A DNA stretch of 64,000 nucleotides from Paenibacillaceae bacterium GAS479 (GCA_900105225.1 LT629764.1:1727501-1791500); one strand, 5' to 3'. Positions 41,525-51,234 are shown, counted from the stretch's first letter. Notes: generated from the sequence alone by a model not told the origin. Program-made: numbers and translations.

Positions 41525-42928
41525 CTAGTTCAACCGATGTGTCTGACGGTATTCACTCGGGAGCACACCGGTCGACTCGCGAAAAATCCGACTGAAATAC
41601 TTTTCATCCGCATAACCTGTTTGTTCAGCAATCCACACAATCGTGTGATTTGTATTCAGTAAATACTCTTTTGCCTTTTCAATTCGGATGAATCTGGAGT
41701 ATTCATTAAAGGTTTTTCCGATAATATCTTTGAAACATTGGCTAAAATAACCTCGGCTGAGATTCAATCGTTGAGCCAATTCAGCTGCTGTAAGCTGTGT
41801 GCTTAATTCTTCTTGTATCATAGAAACCGCTTTTGTAATGCAATCCAATATTTCTTGTGAATGAGAAGAAGTTCCGACAGATCCTTGAATGCTCGTTCTA
41901 GTCTCCCTTATCCATAACTCAACCTGGTACCAGGAATGAAGCGACGGAATCATCCCGATTTTTTTAAATTGAGTCCCCGCAAATAAACGATTCCATTCGA
42001 TTACAAGTGAATAGAGAAATCCGGCTAATTTCTTTTCCGGCAGCCTCAGCGCCTTCATTTCCTGTATAATCCCATCAAACATTCGATCGTTTTGGAACCA
42101 TCTCGAAAATAAACGGTCTACCTTCACTTTTTCCAGTTCCAATTCATTTGTTTCTACAGGGACATTGGGCTCATCTCGTATCGAAACATTCCTTATATTG
42201 TGATCTGGATGATAGTCATAAAACAGAACCTGTTCTCTATACTCCCGCAGCCACCGCTGCAAATCCTTCCATCCGCATCCGGCAATATCCATTAAAACAA
42301 GCAGTACGCTTTCCGGTTCGACCCGTGCCTTCTCCGTTAAAACTTCGACAGTTTGTCGTTGCTGTTCTTCATTAACAAACCACATCCAACTGTTGTGTTC
42401 GGCTTCCATCATGAAGGCTTGAGGAAGGTTTATCTCCTGAGGCCAGTTAAGCTCTGTATCACGAGCCATAGATAACAGTACATAACCCTGTTTATTTTCA
42501 GCTATAATTTGATCCGGGTTCAACGATACCGATCGCTGGTTCCTGTCCTCCTTGATGCGCGCTGCTATTCGACCAAGAATTTCTTCATACTGTTCTTCTT
42601 CCATCTGCACCTTGGCAATATAATCGATGGCGCCAAGCCTCAACGCTTCTTGGATGTATTCAAAATCCTGATGCAGCGTCAATACAGCCATATGCAGATG
42701 AGGGTATCGCTTACGCGCGTTCCGCAATAGTTCAATACCGGACATGACTGGCATAGACAGATCTGTAAGCAGCAAATCGACCGGATTCGATTCCAGAAAC
42801 TCTAGCGCCTTCTCGCCATTACTCGCTTCCCCCACGACCTCCATGTTGAAGGCTTGCCAGGGCAGGAACGAAATGAGCCCTCTGCGAACGAGCTTATCAT
42901 CATCAACGACTAGAACCTTTATCGCCAT
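41525..42928 (-). CDS. YesN-type response regulator (receiver plus AraC domain)
   Basis: 467 residues from the ATG at 42928 (overlapping the kinase stop as TGATG; a GTG three bases before is an alternative), with AAGGAG upstream. The receiver covers 1-125: VLVVDDDKLVRRG, phospho-acceptor in LLLTDLSMPVMSG, K in DYIAKVQ. A middle domain of unknown role (130-350) follows. The C-terminus has two AraC helix-turn-helix units (LTAAELAQRLNLSRGYFSQCF and IVWIAEQTGYADEKYFSRIFR). Phosphorylated by the YesM-type kinase it should bind the two importer promoters. Confidence 0.93.
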   Translation of the reverse strand: MAIKVLVVDDDKLVRRGLISFLPWQAFNMEVVGEASNGEKALEFLESNPVDLLLTDLSMPVMSGIELLRNARKRYPHLHMAVLTLHQDFEYIQEALRLGAIDYIAKVQMEEEQYEEILGRIAARIKEDRNQRSVSLNPDQIIAENKQGYVLLSMARDTELNWPQEINLPQAFMMEAEHNSWMWFVNEEQQRQTVEVLTEKARVEPESVLLVLMDIAGCGWKDLQRWLREYREQVLFYDYHPDHNIRNVSIRDEPNVPVETNELELEKVKVDRLFSRWFQNDRMFDGIIQEMKALRLPEKKLAGFLYSLVIEWNRLFAGTQFKKIGMIPSLHSWYQVELWIRETRTSIQGSVGTSSHSQEILDCITKAVSMIQEELSTQLTAAELAQRLNLSRGYFSQCFKDIIGKTFNEYSRFIRIEKAKEYLLNTNHTIVWIAEQTGYADEKYFSRIFRESTGVLPSEYRQTHRLN

Positions 42929-44628
42929 CACGTTTTCTCCTTGCTTACAGGCAAAGTCAAGAAGATACTTGTTCCTTTACCAATCTCACTCTTGATTTCA
43001 AGACTCGCCTTATTTTCATAACTTGCTTCTAACATTCGTTTCACATAATTCATTCCAATTCCCATACCTACTTTTTTATGCTCAACGGTACGATTATTTA
43101 AAATCTCTTCGATCGTTTCTTCTGTCATTCCTGCACCATTATCATGGATCGATATGCGAATCACCTTGTCCAACACGACGCTAACCTCAATATATCCATC
43201 ATCACTTAAACCGTGATATAAAGAATTTTCAACCAATGGCTGAAGGATAAAACGCGGTACGGGCTGTTTAAGCACATTCTCGTCTACATCTATCCGCACA
43301 TCAAACTCAAAATCATAGCGAATTTGCTGCAAAACTAGATACTGTTTCAACGCATCAATTTCTTCTTCAATTGTGGATACTTGCCCGAGCTTACCTAGGT
43401 TATAGTACAGCAGTTTGTTGAGCGACTTAACGAGTCGATCAATCTCCTTCTGCCCGTTGATCACGGCCAGCCAATGGACAGTATCAAGAGTATTCATCAG
43501 GAAATGCGGATTGATCTGATAGAGCAGCTTTTCAACCTCAAGATCGACTCGCTTTTTCTCCTTTTGCTCGACTTCTTCGAACAGATTCCAGATCTGTTTT
43601 TTCATTTCGGAAAACTGTCTTAATAAATAATCAAATTCAGGAATTTTCGTCAGCTTATGCTGCGGCCTCATACGATTCTGAGACATGAATTTAATTTCTG
43701 AATTGAACAGATTCAGCGGTTTATAAACCATTTGCCACAGCAACCAAGCGAGCAGAATCGTTAAGGCAATGAAAATGAACGCAATGAAAAATATCTTCAC
43801 CATCCATTGATCTTTTTCTTTGTTATAGTTCGTTTTGGATATAACCGACACAACACTCCAATTTTGATTGGAGGTCTGCTTGAACCAGTAATATCCTTCA
43901 TATAAACCGCTTCCCTCATCCATTGAAAACTGGGGGAATTGAGCGCCGCTTTTGAAAATTCCCGGAACTTCACTATACGCGATTCGACCATTCCCATCTA
44001 AGATCAGGTGAGTCAAATCCCCGCCATATTCGTTGTTGTCGAGAATGTCTTGTGTCAAAGAAAACCCCGTCTCGATATAAACGTAGACATTATCGCGATC
44101 CGGCAAGCCTACTTTTCTCAGCGCCGATAAAACGATTCCATCATCGGACCGACTCAAGCTTTCATGGGGACCGAAATAGGTAATATCATAATAGCTGGAA
44201 AGCAGAGGCAAAGATTCCAATGAAAGATTATCTTCAACAGGGAAATTTTCAAATTGGATTTTATTTTCTTTCTGCATATAGTAAAACGTTAAGCCAACAT
44301 TGGGATTCGTAAAGGTGACCATGTTCAATTCGCTTTTTAATTGATCTCTCGTATGTAGTCTTGTATAAGGATCCATCGTTTGAAACAATACTTCGTCTAT
44401 TTGTTTGACTATGTTGTTTCCATAAGCTAATTGTTGTGAAACATGATTTAGATTGCTTATGGAATTTCCTAATGAAAGCTCAACTTGCCGCAAATTGCTG
44501 TTGATCCCGCTCTTGATTTTATTATCAAATATCTGATCAATCGTGTAGTTCGAAATAATAAAAATACTTAAAAATGGAACCAGAGAACTAACTGAAAATA
44601 TTAAAAAAATCCTTCTCCTCAACGTCAT
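42928..44628 (-). CDS. YesM-type sensor histidine kinase
   Basis: 566 residues. Helix 1 (about 10-28) and helix 2 (about 278-298) bracket an extracellular sensing domain (30-275), followed by a HAMP-like linker. The phosphorylation site is H375 in LYQINPHFLMNTLD, the His_kinase (PF06580) form. The ATPase part has PRFILQPLVENSLYHGL, SIHDNGAGMTEE and GMGIGMNYVKRML. It senses an extracellular or membrane-bound sugar binding protein complex and acts on the YesN-type regulator encoded next. A cre-like site lies 80 bp upstream. Confidence 0.93.
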   Translation of the reverse strand: MTLRRRIFLIFSVSSLVPFLSIFIISNYTIDQIFDNKIKSGINSNLRQVELSLGNSISNLNHVSQQLAYGNNIVKQIDEVLFQTMDPYTRLHTRDQLKSELNMVTFTNPNVGLTFYYMQKENKIQFENFPVEDNLSLESLPLLSSYYDITYFGPHESLSRSDDGIVLSALRKVGLPDRDNVYVYIETGFSLTQDILDNNEYGGDLTHLILDGNGRIAYSEVPGIFKSGAQFPQFSMDEGSGLYEGYYWFKQTSNQNWSVVSVISKTNYNKEKDQWMVKIFFIAFIFIALTILLAWLLWQMVYKPLNLFNSEIKFMSQNRMRPQHKLTKIPEFDYLLRQFSEMKKQIWNLFEEVEQKEKKRVDLEVEKLLYQINPHFLMNTLDTVHWLAVINGQKEIDRLVKSLNKLLYYNLGKLGQVSTIEEEIDALKQYLVLQQIRYDFEFDVRIDVDENVLKQPVPRFILQPLVENSLYHGLSDDGYIEVSVVLDKVIRISIHDNGAGMTEETIEEILNNRTVEHKKVGMGIGMNYVKRMLEASYENKASLEIKSEIGKGTSIFLTLPVSKEKT

Positions 44629-44708
44629 TTTTGTCTACAACCTTCCTTGCGCTTAGCTGATCTAGTCCGTATCGTTTTCCAAATTATTTTAGCATGTTTA
44701 ATAAATTG

Positions 44709-44722
44709 AGGAAACGTTTGCA
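44709..44722 (-). promoter_or_regulatory. Catabolite-responsive element candidate (cre)
   Basis: AGGAAACGTTTGCA matches the CcpA consensus TGNAANCGNTNNCA at all fixed bases but the first. It lies upstream of the kinase gene, around the expected -35 of a promoter whose -10 would be TAAAAT, so CcpA would repress the two-component operon when a preferred sugar is present. Confidence 0.6.
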
Positions 44723-44773
44723 CAATGCTAGGATAAGAAAAAAAGAGCTCACCGTAAACTGGTACCCATAGAC

Positions 44774-46227
44774 TGGACACTTTGAAAAAAAGGTGTTTGG
44801 ACTGTGGGTGCTTTTTCGTATACTGGAAGAGTAATGGAGAGGTGGGATGACATGAGCAAGAAGTATTTTAATGAGGCACAACGCGAAGTTTTATTGAACA
44901 ACCCATACATCATAAGAGTTAGTGAGAAATCTATTGCCTACACGGATGAATTCAAACGGCTCTTCATTGAACAATACATGCTCGGAAAAACGCCTAGGGA
45001 GATCTTTGAGGCGAGTGGATTCGACATCAGTATGCTAGGAATGACTCGTGTGGAGCAATCCGCAGATCGTTGGAAGAGAGCCTACGAAAAGGATGGGATT
45101 ATTGGGCTGACCGACTCCAGGAAGGGTTCCTCGGGCCGTCCGTTACAAAGGGAGTTAACCCCTGCTGAAGTGATCGCCAAACAAGAGGCGAAGATCAAAC
45201 TTCTCGAATCACAACTTGACCTGTTAAAAAAGTTCGACAAGAACGAAAGGAGGCTAGTGCTAGAGAGAAGCAATCTAAGCATAAGTCATAGATTCGAACT
45301 GATCCAAGAAGCCGTACAGCAAGGATTTGGACGAATGACTCGGTATTTCTGCGAGCTTCTGGAGGTCTCTCGCTCCGGATATTATCGTTATCTTCAAGCT
45401 GCGGATACACGCCTACAACGAGCGAGAGAAGACGAGGAGACCGGCACTTGGATCAAAAAGGCCTTTACTCGTCGAGGGTTCAAGAAAGGTTCACGCTCCA
45501 TTAAAATGATTCTGGAACACGAGTTTGGTATTGTGTACAACCTGAAGCGAATCCGAAGATTGATGAAGAAATTTGGGTTAGTCTGCCCTCATCGGAAGCC
45601 GAACCCCTACAAACGAATAGCCAAAGCAACGCTTGAACACCGGACACTGCCTAACCTATTACAGCGAGATTTCAGAAAAGAAATCCCAGGCCTTGTTCTT
45701 CTAACGGATATCACCTATCTGCCCTACGGCCGCTCGGAGATGGCCTATTTGTCAACCCTATTGGACGCTTCTACTGGCGAGGCCTTGGCCCATCATCTAT
45801 CTGACCGAATTACCCTTGATTTAGCGACAGACACCGTAGAGAAGCTCATGAAGCAGAAACGGGTAAAACTGCCTAAGGACGCTTTCATCCATTCCGATCA
45901 AGGCAGCCACTATACAAGCCCCACCTTCCAAAAGCTTCTAAAGAAGTATGGGTTGGGTCAATCCATGTCTAGACGAGGAAACTGCTGGGATAATGCCCCT
46001 CAGGAATCCTTCTTTGGTCATCTTAAGGATCATGTCGACCACCGAGCCTGCCTGACCTTAGAAAACCTTAAGCAAGAAGTGGATCGGTACATTCGCTATT
46101 ACAACAACCACAGGTATCAATGGGGACGCAAAAAGATGACTCCTGTACAATACAGAAATCATCTTTTGTCCGTAGCTTAAAACCCATAGGTCTCTTTCTT
46201 TTATAAGTGTCCTTGACAAAGGGTCCA
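44774..46227 (+). mobile_element. IS3-family insertion sequence
   Basis: About 1454 bp. The left end TGGACACTTTG and the right end, read inward, TGGACCCTTTG are inverted repeats. Continuation of the match is weak (AAGGTGT against AAGGACAC). No clear target duplication is seen at the flanks (AGAC / GATC). It carries one transposase frame in the direction away from the sugar island. Confidence 0.88.
44852..46180 (+). CDS. IS3-family transposase, single reading frame
   Basis: 442 residues from the ATG at 44852 (GAGAGGTGGG upstream). Residues 15-100 hold a helix-turn-helix DNA-binding part (YTDEFKRLFIEQYMLGKTP), 115-140 a coiled coil, and 145 on the DDE integrase core: D in VLLTDITYLP, D in FIHSDQGSHY, E in PQESFFGHLK, with the conserved RGNCWDNAP. 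Most IS3 elements split orfA and orfB with a frameshift; here both are fused in one intact frame, as in one Bacillales subgroup. No inactivating mutation is seen, so it may be active. Confidence 0.93.
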   Translation: MSKKYFNEAQREVLLNNPYIIRVSEKSIAYTDEFKRLFIEQYMLGKTPREIFEASGFDISMLGMTRVEQSADRWKRAYEKDGIIGLTDSRKGSSGRPLQRELTPAEVIAKQEAKIKLLESQLDLLKKFDKNERRLVLERSNLSISHRFELIQEAVQQGFGRMTRYFCELLEVSRSGYYRYLQAADTRLQRAREDEETGTWIKKAFTRRGFKKGSRSIKMILEHEFGIVYNLKRIRRLMKKFGLVCPHRKPNPYKRIAKATLEHRTLPNLLQRDFRKEIPGLVLLTDITYLPYGRSEMAYLSTLLDASTGEALAHHLSDRITLDLATDTVEKLMKQKRVKLPKDAFIHSDQGSHYTSPTFQKLLKKYGLGQSMSRRGNCWDNAPQESFFGHLKDHVDHRACLTLENLKQEVDRYIRYYNNHRYQWGRKKMTPVQYRNHLLSVA

Positions 46228-46290
46228 GATCACCGGCTAAGCGGCGAGCTCTTGGTTTTTTATTCCGTTTGTTTGTTGCTTACAAGCTGA

Positions 46291-46827
46291 TCATATACTG
46301 GAGAGATTGGGATTTTTCAAGTAGGCCACAAGCGCTTCCGAGCTGTTTTGAAGCTCCGTCTCCGACAATCCCAAAACTCCTTGTAACAGGAACGGTGGTA
46401 CAAAACGCAGACCGCATAGATTAGCTGTTGCCTGGAAAGGGCGAACTAACTCTTCCATAGGGTAACGATTAGCGCCGCCATCACGATATGCTTCTGCTGA
46501 GCTGCCCGTAGAGATCGCGAGAAGCATCTCTTTTCCATGAAGCTTGTTTCCAGCTGCGCCATAGGCAAAACCATATGTTAATACATCATCCTGCCACTGC
46601 TTCAACAAAGCAGGTGAGCTGTACCAGTAGAAAGGGAACTGCAGCACGATACGATCATGATCCATAAGGAGCTGCTGCTCCTTCTCTACATCGATTTTAA
46701 AGGTCGGATACTCGGCGTACAGGTTGTGGACCGTTACATTTTCTTCTTGCTGAAGGCGCTCCAGCCACTGCTTATTTACTTTTGATTGATCCAGGTTTGG
46801 ATGTACAACAATAACTAGAATTCTCAT
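46291..46827 (-). CDS. Flavodoxin-like NAD(P)H-dependent oxidoreductase (MdaB/KefF group)
   Basis: 178 residues, ATG behind AGAGAGGAAG. The start RILVIVVHPNLDQSKVNK and the segment RIVLQFPFYWYSSPALLKQW are the FMN-binding signature of the quinone reductase/modulator-of-drug family. It should reduce quinones or nitro compounds with NADPH. Its terminator has been split by the IS3 element, so its transcripts may now continue into the inserted element in antisense direction. Confidence 0.9.
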   Translation of the reverse strand: MRILVIVVHPNLDQSKVNKQWLERLQQEENVTVHNLYAEYPTFKIDVEKEQQLLMDHDRIVLQFPFYWYSSPALLKQWQDDVLTYGFAYGAAGNKLHGKEMLLAISTGSSAEAYRDGGANRYPMEELVRPFQATANLCGLRFVPPFLLQGVLGLSETELQNSSEALVAYLKNPNLSSI

Positions 46828-46921
46828 AGTTCTTCCTCTCTGATTCTGTATTTACTTCTATTATATCCATTTTTAAAGAGTGTTGAAAATCGCTCCGCCC
46901 CATGCTATTATTAGCTCAATA

Positions 46922-46988
46922 AAAAGGCAATGAAACCTAGGGTTCAACCTCGTTCAAGATGAGGTTGGGCCCTTTTTTCATGCCTTTA
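46922..46988 (+). promoter_or_regulatory. Long nested hairpin ahead of the neopullulanase gene
   Basis: An inner stem GGGTTCAACCTC/GATGAGGTTGGGCCC around GTTCAA (46940-46972) is followed by TTTTTT, as in a terminator. The outer words AAAGGCAATGAAA and TTTCATGCCTTT are complementary too and would absorb the T-run. It lies 24 nt before the start of the gene, so it may be an attenuator or the terminator of an upstream transcript. Confidence 0.6.
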
Positions 46989-47012
46989 TCTATTTATAAG
47001 GGGAGATAACTC

Positions 47013-48749
47013 ATGCAATTAGACGTGATGTACCACCGAATCAAGCAGAACTGGTCCTATGCCTACGATGAGAAGACGCTTCATATTCGCCTTCGCACCA
47101 AAAAGAATGATGCAGATACAGTCATTCTGCATTGTGGTGACAAGTATGGCTGGGAGCATACAAACTCCTCCGTCCCCATGTTGAAATGGGCTACGGACAA
47201 TCTATTCGATTATTGGGAAGCCGCTATTCAGCCGCGTTATCGCAGAACCGTTTATTATTTTGAAATTCGCGATAAGGACGAAGTCGTCTATATGCTAGAG
47301 AAAGGATTTTTGGAAGAGGCGCCGCCTGTCATTTATGAAGGGCTGTTCGATTTTCCTTTTTTGAATCCGATCGATGTTATGACTCCTCCGGCATGGGTCA
47401 AAGATGCGGTATTTTATCAAATCTTCCCTGAACGCTTCGCCAACGGAGATCCAACCAATGACCCGGAAGATGTGCTGCCTTGGGGAGGAACACCTTCACC
47501 TACGAATTATTTCGGCGGCGATCTGCAAGGTGTTCTTGATCACCTGGATTACATTTCCGAGCTAGGCGTTAATGCCATCTATTTCAATCCGCTATTCCAA
47601 GCAACAACGAACCATAAATACGATACACAGGACTATTTCAAAGTGGATGCTCATTTCGGAACAAACGAAAAGCTCAAAGAGCTCGTAGACGCTTGTCATC
47701 AAAGAGGCATTCGCGTCGTAATGGATGCGGTATTTAACCATAGTGGTCATACATTCCCGCCATTTCTTGATGTTGTGAAAAACGGGCCGGAGTCGCAATA
47801 CGCCAATTGGTTCTATATTCGTGAATGGCCGCTTGAAGTGAAGGACGGCATCCCGACCTATGACACTTTCGCTTTTGAGCCGATTATGCCAAAGCTGAAT
47901 ACAGCGAACCCGGAAGTACGGGAATATTTGCTTAAAATCGCTCGCTACTGGATCGAAGAAATCGGCATCGACGGCTGGCGGCTTGACGTTGCCAATGAAG
48001 TAGATCATCACTTCTGGCGCGAGTTCCGCAAAGCGGTGAAATCGGTTAATCCGGAAGCTTATATTTTGGGCGAAATCATGCATGACTCCATGCCTTGGCT
48101 GCAAGGCGATCAGTTCGATGCCGTTATGAACTACCCGTTCACGAACGCATTATTGGATTTCTTCGCTCATGCTCGGATTGACGCGACGGAATTCTCTTAT
48201 GCCATTCAGCGGCAGCTTGCCAGCTACCCGCGTCAAATCAACGAAACTTCCTTCAATTTGTTGGGCAGCCATGATACAACCCGCGTGCTGACGTTATGCA
48301 AAGGAAATAAAGACCGACTGAAAATTGCTTATTTGTTTGAGCTGACGTTTGTTGGCGCTCCTTGTATCTACTACGGTGACGAAATTGGTATGGATGGCGA
48401 GCATGATCCTCATAACCGCAAATGCATGGAGTGGGATGTTAAAAAGCAGGATCAGAGCTTGTTAACCTTCTTCCAAACGATGATCAAGCTTCGTCATGAG
48501 CATGAAGCGCTTCGTACAGGCAGCATCCGCTTCCTGCCTCAGAGCAACCCGCAATTGCTCGTTTACGAAAGAGAAAATGCTAACGAACGTTTCCTTATCG
48601 CCATTAATAATTCGGATGCTGGAGCCGTTTACTCGTTAAACGCCGATTATAAATGGGTCGATGCGCTTACGGGCGATAACATGGAATCCGGCAACGGAAG
48701 ATATAGCTTACCGGCTTTTGGTTACTCGATTGTTAAAATTAAAATGTAG
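47013..48749 (+). CDS. GH13 neopullulanase / cyclomaltodextrinase / maltogenic amylase
   Basis: 578 residues, typical for the GH13 subgroup with an extra N-terminal domain (1-120) that mediates dimerisation. The catalytic triad is D325 in [11 protein letters not shown]354 in ILGEIMHDS, and D421 in LLGSHDTTR. Other conserved regions are DAVFNH (238-243) and the YQIFPERF of the subgroup. No signal peptide is present, so the enzyme cleaves cyclodextrins, pullulan or maltodextrin inside the cell. ATG follows AAGGGGAG. It ends with a strong terminator at 48759 and is alone; no transporter lies alongside. Confidence 0.95.
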   Translation: MQLDVMYHRIKQNWSYAYDEKTLHIRLRTKKNDADTVILHCGDKYGWEHTNSSVPMLKWATDNLFDYWEAAIQPRYRRTVYYFEIRDKDEVVYMLEKGFLEEAPPVIYEGLFDFPFLNPIDVMTPPAWVKDAVFYQIFPERFANGDPTNDPEDVLPWGGTPSPTNYFGGDLQGVLDHLDYISELGVNAIYFNPLFQATTNHKYDTQDYFKVDAHFGTNEKLKELVDACHQRGIRVVMDAVFNHSGHTFPPFLDVVKNGPESQYANWFYIREWPLEVKDGIPTYDTFAFEPIMPKLNTANPEVREYLLKIARYWIEEIGIDGWRLDVANEVDHHFWREFRKAVKSVNPEAYILGEIMHDSMPWLQGDQFDAVMNYPFTNALLDFFAHARIDATEFSYAIQRQLASYPRQINETSFNLLGSHDTTRVLTLCKGNKDRLKIAYLFELTFVGAPCIYYGDEIGMDGEHDPHNRKCMEWDVKKQDQSLLTFFQTMIKLRHEHEALRTGSIRFLPQSNPQLLVYERENANERFLIAINNSDAGAVYSLNADYKWVDALTGDNMESGNGRYSLPAFGYSIVKIKM

Positions 48750-48758
48750 GATTGTTGT

Positions 48759-48804
48759 AAAAAAGGTCGAGCTCAGGATAGTTATCCCGAACTCGACCTT
48801 TTTC
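48759..48804. terminator. Terminator after the GH13 gene
   Basis: AAAAAGGTCGAG...CTCGACCTTTTT, with inner GGATA/TATCC arms, forms a strong hairpin usable in both directions, between the convergent GH13 and MATE genes. Confidence 0.92.
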
Positions 48805-48886
48805 CATACGAAGAGCTAAAGCTGGGGCTGCCTGGGGCATTCTTTCTGCTGATGCAATGCTCGTTAGCCTAAGCCGCGTCTAGCCT

Positions 48887-50263
48887 CTATGCCGATAAGC
48901 TATCTGCATTCGTATTCGTCGTTAAGTTCCGAACCCACTTGCCTGAGCGGAACCGCTGCCAGCCAATGATGAAACGCACGACTTCTTCTAACGATAAGAA
49001 AAAATAAACCCAGAAGATCGGCTGTTTCCATACAACGGATAGCAGCAGGCCAAGCGGCACGCCGACCAGCCAGGTTACACTCGATTCCATTGCAAAGACA
49101 AATTTGCTGTCGCCCCCGCTTTGCAACACGCTGCCGGCCATAATCATATTTGCAACCTTTACCCAAATAAAGGCGGCAAACACCCACAAAATATAAATCG
49201 AAAGCTGATTCGCTTCCGCGGATACCTGGAACAGCTTGGCGTAAAGCGGCGCAATGAGTGCAATCACTATACCTAATCCAAACGCCACTACGATACCAAA
49301 CCGTATAAGCCGCTTCGCGTATTGCTGAGCTAGTATAGCTTCACCTGCGCCCAGCTTATTGCCGACCATAACAGCGGCAGCCCCGCTAATGCCGGTCAAC
49401 ATGCCAATCATTAACCCCTGTAACGGGAATGTGATCGTCATAGCTGTCATTTCCACCGTGCCCATGCGGCTGTAGATAATAGCATACACCGCCTCGCTCA
49501 GCACCCAGACCAGCTCCGTGAGCACAAGTGGATACATCGTAATGAGGAACTTGTTTGCGAGCGGCTTCGATATGCTAAATAGTTCCTTAATTGACGTTCC
49601 GCCGGGCAGCTTATACACATAAACAGATCCAATAATAAGCGAACACTCGATGATCCGCGCGGTTAATGTTGCATAAGCCGATCCGGCCAGCCCTAATTCC
49701 GGGAAGCCAAAATGACCGAATATGAGCAAATAGTTGAGCACAACGTTCACGATGACCGTAAGTAAACTGATATACATTGGGAGCTTCACATGCCCCGTGC
49801 TCCGCAGCATCGCGGAATACAGCATCGTCAGCATGGCGGGAATGAAGCTGATAGCTACAATTTGCAAGTAGATTCGCCCATCACCAAGGATGTTTTTATC
49901 CGTCGTGAACAAGGACAATAGCCAATCTGGCTTTATAAACACTACGGCAGCGAATAGCAGGGATAATGCGAGTCCAATAGTTAACGCCAGGCCAAGCAGC
50001 TGCGAAATGCTTTTTCGATCCTTCTTGCCCCAATATTGCGCGACATATATAGAAAGCGCCGCTGCCAAACCTGCTAATACAACCGATACCACACTGTTGA
50101 TTTTGCTCGCAATGCCTACTGTGGCGATGGCAATATCGCCAAGCTGTCCGACCATCACCTGATCCGTCATAAAGAGGAGCGACATAACTAAGCTTTGAAG
50201 CGTAATCGGAACAGCTAGCTGAAGAAGCGCTTTATAAAATGTTTTATTGTCGCTTTTACTCAT
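48887..50263 (-). CDS. MATE-family multidrug efflux transporter
   Basis: 458 residues with twelve hydrophobic helices. The MATE pattern appears as ITLQSLVMSLLFMTDQVMVGQLG in helix 1-2 and its echo TELVWVLSEAVYAIIYSRMG at the start of the second half. These proteins exchange Na+ or H+ for organic cations. It is monocistronic, with ATGAGTAAAAGC start. Substrate not predictable. The region 50264-50432 before it contains nothing recognised. Confidence 0.92.
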   Translation of the reverse strand: MSKSDNKTFYKALLQLAVPITLQSLVMSLLFMTDQVMVGQLGDIAIATVGIASKINSVVSVVLAGLAAALSIYVAQYWGKKDRKSISQLLGLALTIGLALSLLFAAVVFIKPDWLLSLFTTDKNILGDGRIYLQIVAISFIPAMLTMLYSAMLRSTGHVKLPMYISLLTVIVNVVLNYLLIFGHFGFPELGLAGSAYATLTARIIECSLIIGSVYVYKLPGGTSIKELFSISKPLANKFLITMYPLVLTELVWVLSEAVYAIIYSRMGTVEMTAMTITFPLQGLMIGMLTGISGAAAVMVGNKLGAGEAILAQQYAKRLIRFGIVVAFGLGIVIALIAPLYAKLFQVSAEANQLSIYILWVFAAFIWVKVANMIMAGSVLQSGGDSKFVFAMESSVTWLVGVPLGLLLSVVWKQPIFWVYFFLSLEEVVRFIIGWQRFRSGKWVRNLTTNTNADSLSA

Positions 50264-50432
50264 GTCTGTGCCTCATTTCTACCAAATTTGTTTTCCCGCT
50301 TATCCGCTATCCGTTCATTCGCTGGCTGCGAATGAGTTCATCAACTAGCTCAAAATCGAATACATGCCGCTAAAGCATGCCCCTCCTTCCAGCATCGGAT
50401 GACGGAACACGTACCTGCCGGGAGAACAAAAA

Positions 50433-50469
50433 AAAAGTACAACCTCGACTTCGTCGAGGTTGTACTTTT
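50433..50469. terminator. Strong 17-bp-stem terminator
   Basis: AAAAGTACAACCTCGAC pairs perfectly with GTCGAGGTTGTACTTTT across a TTC loop. It can stop transcription from the small secreted protein gene on the right (end 50665). The core CAACCTCG is shared with the hairpin at 46940. Confidence 0.85.
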
Positions 50470-50664
50470 CAGTAACATTGCCGTCATTTGTCATTGAGTA
50501 TAGCACCATAAATTTGTCAATTCAATATGGTATTTCTAAAATAATCCTGCTGCGATTGCGTAGCCAATCAGCCAGGCAGCTTCCCGATTCAGCCAGCACT
50601 TATAAAAGGCAGGTTCCCCCCGCTTCCTCAATTTTTCATATATTTTCCTCCATTCCCTCCTTGA

Positions 50665-51234
50665 TTATCGTTTATTACTCGAAGCCAGTTCTTTTATAAC
50701 AACAGATGAATGAATCATTTTATCTTTTGGTGCGGAGTTGTTTGTATCAATATATTGTATATCTAAAAAACTTAGCTTTTCCTTCCATTGAAACTCTTCG
50801 GAGTCAGATTCATATTCTGCATATCGATCAAAAACGTAAGCTAAATAAGGGAATTTAAGATATGCTGTTCCATTTTTGAAATAGGTCCAACCTTCTGGCA
50901 TGGCGACCTGATTTTTACTTATCGCTAAATTGCTCACCATAGGTATAACTAGTTCCTTACCATTCTTCTTAACAATGGCGACTTTTTCCGTGCTGTTCCA
51001 AGATACTTCGTCTGTAAACTTCCCAAAAAAAGCACGAACACTTATATCCTGACCAGGGACGATTAATTTAGGAGAAATTCTTTCGCCTTTAGAAATATAG
51101 ATTTCAGTCTTTACCTTTGTAACAGTCAGGATTTTGTCTTGAAATAATATTGACTTGGCAGCATCGGCTCGAGTAACAAAAATGGCTACAGCAAAGATCG
51201 TAGCGATTGAAACTAAAAACAATTTATTCTTCAT
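50665..51234 (-). CDS. Secreted small protein with stalk-like domain
   Basis: 189 residues. A signal peptide (KLFLVSIATIFAVAIFV, cleavage near ADAA) is clear. The segment EVSWNSTEKVAIVKKNGKEL resembles the copper-amine-oxidase N-terminal (stalk) pattern found in many Paenibacillus surface proteins. The rest (WTYFKNGTAYLKFPYLAYVF) is not recognised. No partner gene is apparent. The first codon follows GGAAGGAATGACGAC. Confidence 0.6.
   Translation of the reverse strand: MKNKLFLVSIATIFAVAIFVTRADAAKSILFQDKILTVTKVKTEIYISKGERISPKLIVPGQDISVRAFFGKFTDEVSWNSTEKVAIVKKNGKELVIPMVSNLAISKNQVAMPEGWTYFKNGTAYLKFPYLAYVFDRYAEYESDSEEFQWKEKLSFLDIQYIDTNNSAPKDKMIHSSVVIKELASSNKR

Larger units (their letters stand above)
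44743..46253 (-). terminator. Terminator split by an insertion element
   Basis: In minus orientation AAGAGCTCGCCG (46253-46242) and CGGTGAGCTCTT (44754-44743) are complementary except for one G-T pair and the latter runs into TTTTTC. They were the two arms of a terminator for the oxidoreductase gene ending at 46291. The IS3 element sits in the loop, separating the arms by about 1.5 kb. Confidence 0.75.

Noticed and set aside
44774-46227. Target-site duplication of the IS3 element
   Set aside because: The flanks AGAC and GATC do not match over 3-4 bp; I could not confirm a duplication, so none is annotated.
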